Positions 1 to 12,309 of a DNA stretch of 64,000 bases are shown here, piece by piece; within the stretch, counting starts at the first letter, position 1; each line of letters starts with the position of its first letter. The notes under the pieces were generated by a model. The model searched no databases and had not been told where the DNA came from. It saw only the letters and a program-made list of their open reading frames with translations. The DNA is from Carettochelys insculpta. Lineage: Eukaryota > Chordata > Testudines > Carettochelyidae. The stretch spans positions 318,989,501 to 319,053,500 of the forward strand of contig NC_134137.1 in assembly GCF_033958435.1 (NCBI RefSeq), written 5' to 3'. The translations under genes were made by a program, and so were the position numbers.

Positions 1-249
1 CTCATTCCCCTCATACATCTACCTCGGAGCCTAGAGGAGCCCATGAAATGTGCTCACTCTGGCCTCCTAAGGCTCTGGGGTTGGTGTGTGATGGGAATGA
101 GGGAAGTGTCTCCTTTTTGGTTTTTCAGTCAGGGACCTCCTCAGTGAAGGGTTTTGGTTGCTGTTTGCTTGCTTGTTTGTTCTTTGCTTCTCACTTTTGT
201 GGCCCCTGTCTGATTTGCCTTTGGGTCAGTGGGCCCAACCTGTGAAAAG

Positions 250-466
250 TATCAGAGGGGCAGCCATATTATTCTGTATCCACAAAAACAACAAGAAGTC
301 TTGTGGCACCTTATAGACTAACAGATTTATTGGAGCATAAGGTTTCATAGGCAAAGACCCACTTTGTCAGATGTATCGCCGTCAGATGCATTTTTGCCCA
401 TGAAAGCTTATGCTCCAATAAACCTGTCATTCTATATGGTGCCACACGACTTCTCATTGTTTTTGA
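250..466. repeat. Palindromic interspersed repeat (fold-back copy)
   Basis: The two halves are inverted copies. The left half reads AGAAGTCTTGTGGCACC, then a GACTAACAG motif and ATTGGAGCATAAG. The right half gives the same series in reverse complement (TTATGCTCCAAT, ATGGTGCCACA, ACTTCTCATTG). The centre is near 365-385. The same unit family appears at 20074-20322, 33935-34060, 61127-61263 and 63400-63530. I know this unit as very common in turtle DNA but cannot see an RNA polymerase III B-box, so I do not call it a tRNA SINE. Short ORFs across it are chance. Confidence 0.65.
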
Positions 467-469
467 AGC

Positions 470-2325
470 ATGAAAGGTTCCCTCCCCTGCTGTACGGTTA
501 CCAAGAAATAACTATACAAACATGCAAACCAGCCCCTCTTCAGTATGAGTTCAGTGATTTGGGTAACTAAATAATAACCGTACCACTGTGAAATAGTATC
601 TCCATGCTGTCTGATTGGCTGAGATGACTTGATTTTAGCATAATTCCTGCTGACGTGAAGGGTGGCACGAGAGAGAGACAGAAATAAAACCCAGACAATA
701 GTTGTTCACTTTCCAACCTGGCCAAGCTTGATGCACTTGGGAGCTCAGACTGTAGCTATAGTGCAGTTTGGGTGCTTTTATCCTAGTGAAAGGAGATAGG
801 GTTCATCAAATGCCACATCCAGACCCTGAGACAAATTTCTCTCTAACTATTTGTATAACAGAGGAGCGATGGCATTCACTGGCATCAGCTATGTGCAGAA
901 GAACTAAAGCCATTCGTTTTATTTTTCTTACATTGCTGACTTCTCAGACAGGCTGGAGTTTTATGAGATTCAGAATCAAAAACTGATGTGACCTACATAA
1001 AAGAAATGCTCTGATTTCCTAATTAAACCAAGCTGTTGCTGCACACTCGGTTCACAGCCGCCAAAGAAATTATACAATAAATCTTCTGACTGTCCTCCAG
1101 GAATGTTGAGAGAAGGCTGGTGGGGGTGAGGAGGATGGCAGCAAGGAAGACTGGGAAGGGAATGCTCCACCTTAGCCTCATTTGTGTTTTAGCTCCTTGC
1201 AGAGGGCCTGAGGGTTGCGGTGCAGCTGAAATGAGTATGTAGTACCGAGATGGGGGAAGGACGCAAATGTTTTAACAGCTGCTTTTTTTTTTAACCTCAT
1301 TTGCCTTGGGATCTGATTTCTTTCTGAAGGGGTGGGCGCAGTGCATGCCAAGAACCCAGCAGGGAATGTTTATTCTGAGATATACAGAGATGTTTCCCTT
1401 TCTTCTCAAGAGCTCATATTTGAGGAAGGAAGGAGGGGGGCTCATTCAACAAATGTTCTTGTAAAACAAAATGGAAAATGACTTACCAAAATGTGTTAAT
1501 TTGAAAGCCCAGTTTCCTTCATTTCATGAGAAAATAAAGGAAAATAATTAGCAATATGTTTATTCTATCATCCTTTGCAAAGTGCTTATCTCTTGCAGTG
1601 TCACAAGTAAGGACTTGTTTACTCTGGGGATTTCTCTTGACTTTAGCTATCAGCAGTGGGTAATTGGGACAATGAAAACCTCTAATGTAGATAGGTGATG
1701 CTGCTGTAAGCCCTGATTTGCAGCAGTGCATTTTACGTCAATTTCAAGAAGGTTTGTATGTTTCTTCCCAGTTTACCCTGTCTACACTAGGTGCAGCAAC
1801 ATCTGTAGCTGATCTCTCCTGTACAGACCAAATGTAAAGTAACATGTCTCAGTTATAGGAAGTTCTGAGGAATGTCTGGGTGTGATTTTTTTTTCATTGC
1901 GCTTTCTTGCTCTTTCCCTAGTTGTACATAAAACAACCTTTGGAAGATAAAAGTATGATGGTCAGTTTCAAAGCAACTTCACAAGATGTCATGCTTATGA
2001 AACTCAGTTTATAATAAAATCTCTTGGGTGGGTGATGAGTTGAATGTAATTTTGTCTTGTCACATTCATACAGTACAACTGCATGTTCATGTGTGGTCTT
2101 TATTCTGAAGGGTGCAGTCAGATCCTGGGCTCTGGCAAGGGGTTCTTGGAACACAGTCTGGTTACTTTGTTAAGGAGCCAGCATTTCATCTTCTTACACA
2201 AAACATAATGAACACATATTACTCTGAATTCCTGCAGTCGCTGACACAAAGTGAGGACATGTTTACACTGTGCAGATCACTTCAGTATAACTATGGCATT
2301 GTAACTAAACTGGCATCACACCATA
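470..2325. other. No recognised gene or repeat
   Basis: The stretch is mainly AT-rich unique-looking sequence with short chance ORFs. A weak GTCTACACTAGGTGCAGC motif near 1780 resembles the end of a MITE, but no partner end was found. Confidence 0.4.
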
Positions 2326-2333
2326 GCGTAGAT

Positions 2334-3543
2334 CACTGATGGGCAGCTTAGGCTAGTGAGTGGGCTACACAAGTGGCCCTCCTTTACTTCAGTGGGCTGC
2401 AAGATTGTCCTAGCCAAGAAGGTCTCCCAGGATAGGGTAGTTTTACTAACTGTGCTTGAGTATCTAGAATTCAGGAGGGAACGTGTGGGAGTCCATGAGA
2501 AGGAACATGCCCCAGACGCAGTGGGCAGAAGGGGAACTGTGGGCAGAGATCCTGGGCAGCCCAGGGGACTTGCTTGACACCTGCAGCAATGGTCAGGCCT
2601 CCGCCTAGTCACCAACAGTGTCACGGGGAAGTGGAGTGACAGGCTGCTAGTCCAGTCCAGTCCACTCCCCCAGCTATCATCACTCAGGGGAGTGTGTGGA
2701 ACCATCCCCCGACACCCACCAGTGGGAAGTGGCATGACCAGGAGCCAGGGGAGCAGTGTAGGCTGGAGATGCATCACTCTGCAATGAGAGTGGGGGGAAG
2801 AGGGGAGCTGACCCTTGAGGACATGCTGAACTCTAACTAGTCCCCCAGGCTGTGATGCTCAGTGCATGGGGCTTGAGAGAACAGGCAATGTGAGGAGGGG
2901 ATGGATCAGGGGTGGGGTGGGTGAAGCAGGAGGAGGGAAGTGACAGGGAGGGGGCAGAGCAGGGCTGGGGGAGCACACCAGGAGCAGTGTGGGACAGGAA
3001 GAGGTGGAATAGAGGCAGGGTTGCCTGGGGCCTCCCCTGGGCTAGCAATGGAGCAGGGAGGAGTCACGTGGGGGACAGTCATGAGGCTGGACCCCTCTTG
3101 TGTCTCTCCTCAGCAGTCAGCCTGGCTAGAATGGACTGAGTATTCTGAATGAACCACAGCAGCCCAATGACTGGATGCAGAGGAGCACATGGCACTCACA
3201 ATGTTGTGTGCCATTAGCCCACACCTCACTTCCTGCGCCCTTGCTTTACATGCATGCCATTTTCCTCTACTAGTAGGGAAAAAAAACTACATGGATGGAA
3301 ACCAGCAGAATGGACAACATGAAACAACATGTCTCACAGGCCACACATCAAAGCTGCTGGCTTATGGTCTTTGCCCAGTGCAAAGGAGAAAGCAGCAGTC
3401 AGCAAGGCTAGAAGAAGAATCTCTGTACTATATCCAACTTGCCTCCCCCTCCATATCTCACTCACCCTGCCCCTCTGTTGTTTGGGGCTCAGTCCCCCAA
3501 ATAACCCACGTGTGGCCCATGGGTCACACATTGGCCACTACTG
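2334..3543. mobile_element. hAT-like non-autonomous DNA transposon, about 1.2 kb
   Basis: The left end begins CACTGATGGGCAGC and the right end finishes GGCCACTACTG, so the ends are imperfect inverted repeats of the CAGTGATGGGC kind used by hAT elements. The flanking 8-mers are GCGTAGAT and ATATAGAT, which differ by three transitions, as expected of an old 8-bp target-site duplication. The interior is G+C-rich with no transposase. The G-rich block at 2990-3125 is similar to 34480-34650. Confidence 0.55.
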
Positions 3544-3896
3544 ATATAGATGCAACCTACACTTATGGAAAGGGGTTTTCAATTGTTGCAGGAACACTGA
3601 AGCCTCAAACAACAGGAACTATATCAAAGGACACATTCAGATTGGGCAGGGACTGCCCCTTTCTGGGGCTCATCTCTGATCCCTCCCAGGCCACGTGGTG
3701 CTAGCGTCCTGGTTCCTCCAGGTCTGTGGCTCAGTACCTGCTCAGGGGAGTCCCCCTCTCCCATTCTCCACTTGCAGCTGGCACTTCAAGCATGAAGAAA
3801 TTGGAAATTTTACTCCTACTGCACCAAGTAGCACGGATGCTCAAGGACTGACCTTCAAGCTTCATTGCTAGACAGTCCTGGGTCAGGGTGAGACTG

Positions 3897-4045
3897 GCTT
3901 CCCAGTGGGCCCACAGAGGGGAGGGTCAGAGTGGGTTATCTGGGGGACTGAGCCCCAAACAACAGAAGGGCAGGGCAGGTGGGCTGTGGAGAGGGATGAG
4001 CTGGACATGGTACAGAGATTCTTCTGGCCTTGCTGACTACTGATT
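3897..4045. repeat. Inverted fragment of the 2334-3543 element
   Basis: This stretch reads as the reverse complement of about 3400-3530: GGGGGACTGAGCCCCAAAC, ACAGAAGGGCAG, then AGATTCTTCTGGCCTTGCTGACTACTG. It is a partial second copy in the opposite orientation about 350 bp downstream. Confidence 0.6.
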
Positions 4046-4990
4046 TCACCCTTGCACTGCACACAGATCAGATGTCCGCTGACTTTTTCGTATGAGTCAG
4101 CAGCCTTTGATACCTCTGGCATGAGCAGTATAGCCTCCTTGCTCATGTGATTTTGTTCTTTCCTCTCCAAATGTCAAAGCCTGTTCCTGATTAACTCAAT
4201 CGCAAAACTCCTTTGGATTTCATTGGGAACATGATGTGGCCCCAACAAGACATCAGAGAATGTCATTTTTATTAATTGCTTTTCTGTCTAGAGACATTTC
4301 TTCTGCACAGTCTTATGCCAAGCTGGTTTCAGTTGCCCCTGTTACATGTCATGCTGAGGAAAATAATAGAACAATTGAGGCACATCATCTAAACTTTTTA
4401 TTTTTAAGTATTTTTCACATTAGCCTAATGCAAAAGCAAGTTGTCAGCTAGACCAGACATTCTCAGTCTGTGCTCTGAGTGCTCCGTTCAGGTGGACCGA
4501 GGAAAGGTTTGTTCATTTGTTTATTTGTTATGAAGCACTCTTACCAGGAGCACTTTACTACAGTTCGCTAATGGCACACACAACATCTGGAAACATCATT
4601 AAGTAGTCTGCTGAAATATGTGGCATTTTTCAAGTGATCTGTGGGTAAAAAAATGTTACACTACAAAACCAACCAAGGTACCTCATTTTATTTCATCACT
4701 TCATATTACTTGGAGAAGGAGGACGAAGAAAAAAAAGAATGAAAAATGAGGTGGGGGGAGGATAAGACAGAGTGTGATTTTCCTTGGCTGAGCCCCGAGT
4801 GGGGAGAACAAGAATGAAGTAGAGCACAGAGCCCTACTAATGTTAAATCTACCACTGCTCAGTGGGGAAATGATTCCAACCAGCCAAAGCTCCAGAACTC
4901 CCCTGCATACCACTCCTCCATTTTTTTGAGTTCTGTGCTGGCAGAGGAGGAAAGCCTAATAACTACGTATGATAAAACATGGACTAATAG
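4046..4990. other. No recognised gene or repeat
   Basis: AT-rich sequence with no ORF resembling a known protein and no paired repeat ends. Confidence 0.35.
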
Positions 4991-4999
4991 CCGAAAATG

Positions 5000-5180
5000 A
5001 AAGGCTTTCAGGTTACATGCAAGGCCAAATTCCTTAACAGTTAGAGGAACTTGGCACTGGAACGACCCACCAAGAGAGGTGATCAAACCCTGTGAGTAAA
5101 ACTGCTGTCTTCAGGAAGAGGTTAGATACAGCTCTGAGGAGAACAATACAGGGAAACATTCTGTATGATGCACAGGCTTT
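5000..5180 (+). repeat. Possible CR1-like LINE 3' coding fragment
   Basis: The order of words CTTTCAGGTTACATG, AATTCCTTAACAGTTAGAGG, GGCACTGGAACGA, then GAGAGGTGATCAA and AGGAAGAGGTTAGATACA resembles the last part of CR1 ORF2 (conserved 'W..LP.EVV' and 'FK..LD' blocks). It is highly diverged and no CR1 tail is visible. Confidence 0.35.
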
Positions 5181-5681
5181 GTATAGAGATCCTATAAGGG
5201 CTTTTTTTCTTTTTTTTTAAATGTTTTTCTGCTTCTATGCTCTTTCATATTACTGCTCTTACAGATGTAACTTTAGGAATTAAACTATAATGGCTGGATT
5301 CAGGGAAAGTAGTCAATAGTTATTACCCACATTATATATTCCTTCTTTCTATTCATGAACCATTAAAAATTAATAGCAATTATCCCATTTACGCTGAGTT
5401 AAACTTATTAAGCCAGCTGCAAATCATTGTAATGCTGGGGCTTTGCCAGCAAGCAGATGCCTTATAATAGGCAGTGTTCTTCTGCTGGTCTATGAGAAAT
5501 AATCTCATCTTCACTCTTGTGTGTTTTCAACTTTTGTTTCCCTGTTCTGACTCTGCTCGCCTACAGCTAAGCCTCCATTTGGATTTCTCAATATAGAAAT
5601 ATGAGTAAAATAAATTTGCAGGATGAAAAACAAGTCAAGAATTTGTATGCATGGAGAAGTTGAGCCACTTACACGATCATT

Positions 5682-6316
5682 GGCCTCATCTACACTAGGG
5701 GTGAGCAAAGAGCAGGATGGGCCCCTTCGGGGCGGGAGGGGCTCAAATTTTGCACGGTGAGATGCAGCACAATCAGCTGCTGGTCTCAGGCTCATCCATT
5801 TCAATGTAGAAATATGTTACTTTTTTATGTATGTGCATTCACGTTTATATGCTAATTGATAAAAGTTTTCATACTCTACATACTTATTTTCTTACACATG
5901 CTGAAAGAGTTTTTTTGTTTCACATGAACATAACTGAAATTTTGCTTAATTTGGATTACATTACACAGGTTGAGGGGTTTGCTAATTGCAGGGATGCAAT
6001 TATGTAGGGATGCCCAATGTAAAAAATTTGCTCACCTCTGGTCCACATTCCCAGGGCAAGTTGACTAAGTTATGATACTTCACCTATATGAATAATGAAG
6101 ATGGAATTGACGAAGCTTAGGTTAACATACTCTGGTATCTACATCATGCTGGGTGGATAGGACACACTCTCCCATTGACTTACCTTACTCCTCTTGTTCT
6201 GATGGAGTACTAGAGTTGACTGCAGTTAACTTAGTGGCTCTTTACCAGACCTGCTAGATCAACCCTTACTGCATTGATCGCAGCAGCATCAATCCCAAGT
6301 ATGTGTAGACATGGCC
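5682..6316. mobile_element. Old MITE split by a hAT insertion
   Basis: The left end GGCCTCATCTACAC at 5682 pairs with the right end GTGTAGACATGGCC ending at 6316. Removing the hAT insert (5696-6040 plus one 8-mer) restores a unit of about 280 bp with interior words AAGTTGACTAAGTTATGA, CTATATGAATAATGAAG and GATCGCAGCAGCATC. It belongs to a family of GTCTACAC-ended turtle MITEs. Flanks ATT/ATA fit a 3-bp duplication with one change. Confidence 0.6.
5696..6040. mobile_element. hAT-type MITE, 345 bp, nested
   Basis: The left end TAGGGGTGAGCAAA and the right end TTTGCTCACCTCTG are inverted repeats of the hAT CAGGGGTGAGCAAA type. The flanking 8-mers ATCTACAC and GTCCACAT differ only by three transitions, consistent with an aged 8-bp duplication. 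The site lies inside the terminal repeat of an older MITE. Confidence 0.65.
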
Positions 6317-7345
6317 ATAATTACACCAAAATGCCGGTTATATAGCTCCCCATGTGGGCAGTGTTATTTTTATAACTTTTTTTTTAACTTTAACTTAACC
6401 CCTTTGCAAAGTAACATAGGCAAACTACCTCTCCACTGCCTTCACCACATTATCCTAGAATAAGATTATCCACCTGGGGAGAGAGGCGGTTATAAAAACT
6501 ATATGATGTTAAATTCACACCTGTGGCAATACTGAAAAACACTTTTCTGTGTGGACAAGCCCCAAACGGAAAATAATCCAACTTTAATAGGAAGCATTCC
6601 GCAACAAGTCTTTTTATTCTTATTTTATTATCAGACATACAACCTCAGAGTTACGATAATCCAAATGAACAGAATTTCCTCATTCACATATGGAGACAAG
6701 TGTAATCATATTATTTAATTAGCATATTGATTCAATAATAAGCATGAAACCCCCTCTGCCAGATGCAGCCAGCATCAACAAGGGCTGGTTTTAATGTGGA
6801 TGGATATCTCTTAATACAAAAAAGAGCCAGCTTGAGTCCCCACCAAATTTAAGGCCACATGGACGCCACTAAGGAGCAATATTTCCCCATTTACAGGCAC
6901 CGAGTCTTCACACGACCAAAAGAGAACTTTTCTTAGAAAGGAACAGGAATCCAGCATTAATCTGGGAAAACACAACAATCAAATTCGAAAGCATGTGACC
7001 ATAGGTAAGCCTAGCTCTGTAGTGTATTGAGCAGAGTCTTTTGCCTCAGTTTCCCACCGTGCGGTGAGAAAGTCTGTCAAATGACTGATTGTCTAGCACA
7101 CCATTCCTCTTTTCTCCCGCTGTGCCCAGCACACCATTGGCTGTCCATGGCTAGAGAAATGCCTGAGTTCACAGGGGTCAGTGGCCACATGCCTGGCTCA
7201 CAGCTGCCGTGTTTCTTTGCTGCTGCTCTCTGCCAGTGCCAGTGCTGCCTGCTGCTCCCTTGACATCATGTTCTGAGGTTCCACCACTCAGTCCTGCTGT
7301 CAGGGATTTCTTCTGGTTGTGGGGAACCTCTAAGCCCGTGCAGTC
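6317..7345. other. No recognised gene or repeat
   Basis: AT-rich to about 7020, then more G+C-rich. Nothing assignable was seen. Confidence 0.35.
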
Positions 7346-7348
7346 TCT

Positions 7349-8030
7349 GCCTACGTCTACACGTGCAGCCAACATCGAAATAGGCTATTTCGATGAATAA
7401 CGTCTACACGTCCTCCAGGGCCGGCAACGTCGATGTTCAACTTCGACGTTGCTCAGCCCAACATCGAAATAGGTGCTGAGAGGGAACGTCTACACGCCCA
7501 AGTAGCACACATCGAAATAGGGATGCCAGGCACAGCTGCAGACAGGGTCACAGGGCGGACTCAACAGCAAGCCGCTCCCTTAAAGGGCCCCTCCCAGACA
7601 CAGTTGCACTAAACAACACAAGATACACAGAGCCGACAACTGGTTGCAGACCCTGTGCCTGCAGCTTAGATCCCCAGCTGCCGCAGAAGCAGCCAGAAGC
7701 CCTGGGCTAAGGGCTGCTGCCCACGGTGACCATAGAGCCCCGCAGGGGCTGGAGAGAGAGCATCTCTCAACCCCCCAGCTGATGGCTGCCATGGAGGACC
7801 CAGCAATTTCGACGTTGCGGGACGCGGATCGTCTACACGGTCCCTACTTCGACGTTCAACGTCGAAGTAGGGCGCTATTCCTATCTCCTCATGAGGTTAG
7901 CGACTTCGACGTCTCGCCGCCTAACGTCGAAGTTAACTTCGAAATAGCGCCCGATGCGTGTAGACGCGACGGGTGCTATTTCGAAGTTGGTGCCTCTACT
8001 TTGAAGTAGCGTGCACGTGTAGACGCAGCT
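7349..8030 (+). mobile_element. Non-autonomous Harbinger-type element, 682 bp
   Basis: The ends are GCCTACGTCTACACGTG (left) and CACGTGTAGACGCAGC plus T (right). They are flanked by an exact TCT duplication at 7346-7348 and 8031-8033. Its first 220 bases and last 280 bases match the ends of the two-gene element at 12917-17376; the middle (about 7590-7730) is private to this short family. The subterminal DNA is packed with TCGA-centred words such as CATCGAAATAG, CTTCGACGTT and ACTTCGAAATAG. The 121-residue reading frame at 7644-8009 recurs in sister copies but only reads through these palindromes; I do not regard it as a protein. Many CpG sites survive, which suggests a fairly recent insertion. 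Confidence 0.85.
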
Positions 8031-8033
8031 TCT

Positions 8034-9619
8034 GTGTTGTCATTCACAGTCCCTATACAAGGTCTAAGGTCAGTGCCCAGACCTGCACACTAGCAGTGTC
8101 CGAGCTAGGTATCCCCAACCAGAAACGAGGACTCCTAGTTGAGTCCAATCTGCCGTGTCATTAAAAACCTATCCCCATCCACTCTCCTTTTCACTGGCAT
8201 TGGCATCAGTACTGATATTGGCATTCCCCTGCTTAAAAGGTGAGAATCAGCCTGGGATGATCCCCTTCAGCTACGGCATGCTAAGCATAATTCTGCTGCC
8301 TTTGATTTGTACAGTAACGATAACATTTCATTGCTCATTCAAATGCCAGAGTGATTTATAACCCACAGCCTGCCCAAAGGGATCGTTTTGGAAAAGCTGC
8401 TCCACCTGCTGCACACCCAGGCATGGCAAGCACGTCTGGGACAACATGGTTTGATCCTGAAGTTTTTTTAACTCAGCCCGCCACTACATGTCAGAGTAGA
8501 GACCTCAGTCAAACCCTGCTCACAAGTACATCAAGCCTTAACATTTCACAAAGCTACAGAATACAGGAGTGGTAGGTCTCACAGGAGCTCTTCTTCAGAC
8601 TGCTCCTTCGAATATATATATGATCTAGCATGATGGCGCCCGTTTTATGGTGTGTCCCAGCACTATGCAATACCCTTGCTTAACAAGGGACCTTGACTGT
8701 TCTGTTGTGTCAGCTGTACAGGGTGGCTCTATGATGAAAAAAAAACACGAAAAAGAATTACCATTTTCCAAACAGCTCTACAGCTGCCTTTCCCTCCTCT
8801 GGTGCCATGTGAGCCCTTTACGGTATGTGGAGAGGCAGGGAGAAACTCCTCTGTTTTCTCCAGAAGTCAGATCTTGTACCACTAGCTTTGCCAAGTTTTT
8901 AATGGCACAAAAGGAATGTCTTTGTCCCACCCTTTTCCTGAGGCCCTGCCCCTCTCTGCCACTTCCCTGAGGCCTGTCCTCCTCACTCCATCTCCCTTCC
9001 ATTACTTTCACCAGGCTGGCATCGGGATCGGCATGCGGGAGGGAGTGAGGGCTCCCAAAGGGGGGTGTAGGCTTTGTGGTGGGGCTGGGACTAAGGGATT
9101 TGGAGTGTGGAAGGGAGTTTGGCTTGGGGAGGAGGCTCAGGGCTGATGTAGAGGGTTGACGTGAGGGCTTGGGGATGAGGAGCTTGGGGCACAGGAGGGA
9201 CTCTGGGCTGTGGCCAAGGAGTCTGGGGCGTGGGAGGAGTCGGGTTTGGGACAGGGAGCTGGGGTGCAGAAGTGGGAGCTAGATCTCGGTGCCACTTACC
9301 TAAGGTGGATCCTGAGATGTGGCTGCTGGCAGGCCCCTACAGCTCCTAGATGAGGATTCAGGGAGGTTCTGCACTCTGCCTGCACCCAAAGTTACCACCC
9401 CCATAACTCCCAATGGTTGTTGTTCCCAGTCAAGTGGAGATGAAGAAATGGTGCTAGGGGTGGGGGTAGTTCACAGCTCCTCTCTGGCTTCACCCTCCTC
9501 ATGAGTAGGATCAGCTGTGCTGAGTCAGGACAGGTATGAAGCCTGCCTTAGCCCTACTGCAGCACTGATGTGACTTTAATGGCCTGGACAGCAGTGATGA
9601 CCAGAGCTTCCAGGGTCCC
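8034..9619. other. No recognised gene; G+C-rich 8920-9520
   Basis: After 8640 the sequence turns purine- and G-rich (GGGGCTGGG, CTTGGGG and GGGAGTTTGG words), resembling the interior of GC-rich hAT elements, but I could not define ends. No coding similarity was seen. Confidence 0.3.
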
Positions 9620-9622
9620 TTT

Positions 9623-10304
9623 AGCTGCGTCTACACGTGCACGCTACTTCGAAGTAGCGGCACCAACTTCGAAATAGCGCCCGTCGCGTCTACATGCGTC
9701 GGGCGCTATTTCGAAGTTAACTTCGACGTTAGGCGGCGAGACGTCGAAGTCGCTAACCTCATGAGGAGATAGGAATAGCGCCCTACTTCGACGTTGAACG
9801 TCGAAGTAGGGACCGTGTAGACGATCCGCGTCCCACAACGTCGAAATTGCTGGGTCCTCCATGGCGGCCATCAGCTGGGGGGTTGAGAGATGCTCTCTCT
9901 CCAGCCCCTGCGGGGCTCTATGGTCACCGTGGGCAGCAGCCCTTAGCCCAGGGCTTCTGGCTGCTTCTGCAGCAGCTGGGGATCTATGCTGCAGGCACAG
10001 GGTCTGCAACCAGTTGTCAGCTCTGTGGATCTTGTGTTGTTTAGTGCAACTGTGTCTGGGAGGGGCCCTTTAAGGGAGCGACTTGCTGTTGAGTCCGCCC
10101 TGTGACCCTGTCTGCAGCTGTGCCTGGCATCCCTATTTCGATGTGTGCTACTTTGACGTGTAGACGTTCCCTTGCTGCGCCTATTTCGATGTTGGGCTGA
10201 GCAACGTCGAAGTTGAACATCGACGTTGCCGGCCCTGGAGGATGTGTAGACGTTATTCATCGAAATAGACTATTTCGATGTTGTCTGCACGTGTAGACGT
10301 AGCC
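9623..10304 (-). mobile_element. Non-autonomous Harbinger-type element, 682 bp, inverted copy
   Basis: The ends are AGCTGCGTCTACACGTGC and CACGTGTAGACGTAGCC, with an exact TTT duplication at 9620-9622 and 10305-10307. It is the same length as the 7349-8030 copy, in reverse orientation, and nearly identical over its whole span, including the subfamily-specific CAACTTCGACGTTGCTCAGCCC block. The recurring 121-residue frame (9644-10009, minus strand) differs from that at 7644-8009 at only a few positions. Confidence 0.85.
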
Positions 10305-10439
10305 TTTGTGACTAGGAGTTCTGGTCAATAACCAGATGTCTGGACATTCTGCATACTGAATATGTACCAACCCTCCCGACCAGCAGAAGTCTCCAGTGCT
10401 TCTTTTAGGTTTCACCAGTGAAATGAGTGGGGCACTTTG

Positions 10440-10600
10440 AAGGATACGTCCACACTAGAAACACTACAGTTGTGCTGCTGTAGCACTGTACAGCAGATAC
10501 GTGCTATAGTGATGTGAGGTCTTTTGTTGATGTAGTAAAATTACCTCGCTGAGAGCTGGTACCAAGAAGAACACTTCCACCATGAACTTTTCACAGCCCT
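10440..10600. repeat. MITE remnant
   Basis: GATACGTCCACACTAGAAAC followed by CAGTTGTGCTGCTGTAGCAC and TTACCTCGCTGAGAGC matches the order of words in a common turtle GTCTACACTAG-ended MITE. The right end is not clear. Confidence 0.45.
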
Positions 10601-10632
10601 GGACAACATAGTTAAACTAGATTAACTTTGCA

Positions 10633-10905
10633 CAGGAAAAGCTTTATTATCTGGCATCCCTGACGAATGGGGGAGGACAGATAATAAAATGTGCTGGTTT
10701 GTAGAGCTGGGCTAGCAGCTGGCCTCACTCTATCCCTCACCCCTGGCCAGGCAGTGGGCACCTGGCCCCATGGCAGTGGGACACTGGCCCAGTGGCAGCT
10801 GGCTCCGGCTGGGACACCAGCCCATGGCCAGTGGCCCCAGCTGGGCATGCCTGTTAATTTAAATGTACTGATTATCTGAATTCCGGATAACCAGGCTTTT
10901 CCCGT
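10633..10905. mobile_element. Tigger/pogo-like MITE
   Basis: The left end CAGGAAAAGCTTTATTATCT pairs with the right end GATAACCAGGCTTTTCCCG, an imperfect inverted repeat of about 30 bp with the ATTATC..GGATAACC arrangement typical of Tigger-like mariner relatives. The interior is GC-rich CTGGCC/AGTGG repeats with no transposase. The TA target duplication is not certain. Confidence 0.5.
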
Positions 10906-11261
10906 AATATAGACCAGCCCTCATTCTCCTACCAATTTGTGAGATCTTTCCTGTTTATCTGTGGCTTTGATCCTACTCCCATTGCAGTCAATAGAACAAT
11001 TACAGATGATTTCAAAGGTTTAACAGAGGAACATGTTTCCTTATAGCCTATCTAGAAGGCCTGGTTAAGGATGTTTGCTGCCCTTTCTGAACAGATAAAT
11101 TACATACAATTGCATACAATTTCCCTTTATTGAGACCAACTTCTGTGAAAAGATATTATGGAAACCTTGTCAATTTTCTGATTTTACTTCTATGCTAATT
11201 CACACTTCATTTAAAGACAATGTGACATCATAGTGGGAAAACACAAATACAGAGACACCCA

Positions 11262-11460
11262 AAATTGACCTACCTGTACTTGGACGGTCGACCTACCTGT
11301 ACAGGGCAGTTGACCCCTGTACTGGCTACGGTGAGAAGTAAGGGAGGTCAACAGGAGAGTTTCTCCCATGAGGAGAGCTTCTCCCGCCAACCTCCCTTTG
11401 TGTGGATGGCCAAGTAAGTTGATTGCAGGTAAGTCGATTCTAGCTAGTCATATCTAGAAT
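11262..11460. repeat. MITE core fragment
   Basis: The run GGTGAGAAGTAAGGGAGGTC, GAGAGTTTCTCCC, then GCCAACCTCCC matches the core of the split MITE at 32963-33128 (GAGAAGTAAGGGAAGTCAA, AGAGTTTCTCCC, GTGACCTCCC). Flanks are too decayed to place ends. Confidence 0.5.
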
Positions 11461-12110
11461 TGCATATCTATACCTCCTTAGTATAGAATCATAGCCAAAG
11501 AATCAGTGGTGTGTTAACAATTTGTAGAGTCAGGGCATTGAGATGCACTCTCTCCCCCATCATATCTCTGTCCATGCCCCTCACTGCTCCTTAAAGCTGG
11601 GGCCAGAAGCTGGGACCTCTCATGGTGGGGCTAATCACCAGGGCCTGGCATCTGGCTGAAACCCTGAATGTGGGTCTGACAGTGGGGCCAGCAGTTAGGT
11701 GGAGCCCGGGTCTGGCCACTGAGAGCCTGTGTGTGAGTCCGTCAGCCAAGTAGGATGTAGGGCTTGAAGTGAAGCCCCAGGGGACAATGGTGGTCAGGAC
11801 CCTGGGTAGCAGGGGCGTATAGCCGGGATGCGCAAAATCTGTGGGTATGGCAGCACCCCGCCACCCCTACGTGCCATACCTACATGTAGAATGAGCTATG
11901 AGTTTAATTCTGTATGTCCTGAAGCCTGTTAGAATCTTAAACCCTCTGAGTAGGTCTATGTTGGACCAATGCACAGGGTTTAGTTTCAGTCACTGAGAGA
12001 ACGTTCCCTGGCTATATTCAAATGGCTGCTGGAAAGTACTGATTACAGAACACAGAATGCAAGTCTGATCCTGACCTCCACAAAGCAAAGTGTGATGAGC
12101 CATAGCTTGG
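11461..12110. other. No recognised gene
   Basis: A G+C-rich patch (11580-11830) with GGGGC and CTGGG words, possibly old hAT interior, then unique-looking sequence. Confidence 0.3.
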
Positions 12111-12114
12111 AAAA

Positions 12115-12275
12115 ATTAGCAATCTTCACTGGAGATACTTAAGAGCAGGTTAGATACGCATCTATCAGGAATGGTCTATGGTACTTCGTCCTGCTGTGAG
12201 GGCAGGGGCCTGGACTCGATGACCCCTGAAGGTCCCTTCCAGTTCTGGTGTTCTATGATTCTATGATGCCTACAG
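12115..12275 (+). mobile_element. CR1-type LINE 3' end fragment
   Basis: The sequence ends CTGGACTCGATGACCCCTGA, GGTCCCTTCCAGTTCTGG, then TTCTATGATTCTATGATG. This is the conserved CR1 3' tail with its octamer-like ATTCTATG repeats. The upstream part is a decayed end of ORF2. Confidence 0.75.
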
Positions 12276-12309
12276 AAATCTTATCTGTTAGGCAGCTGGT
12301 GAGCTAAGG

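Noticed and set aside
7644..8009. 121-residue ORF conserved in three places (also 9644-10009 and 61864-62229)
   Set aside because: Conservation comes from the MITE copies being the same element. The ORF crosses non-coding terminal palindromes and has no known domain.
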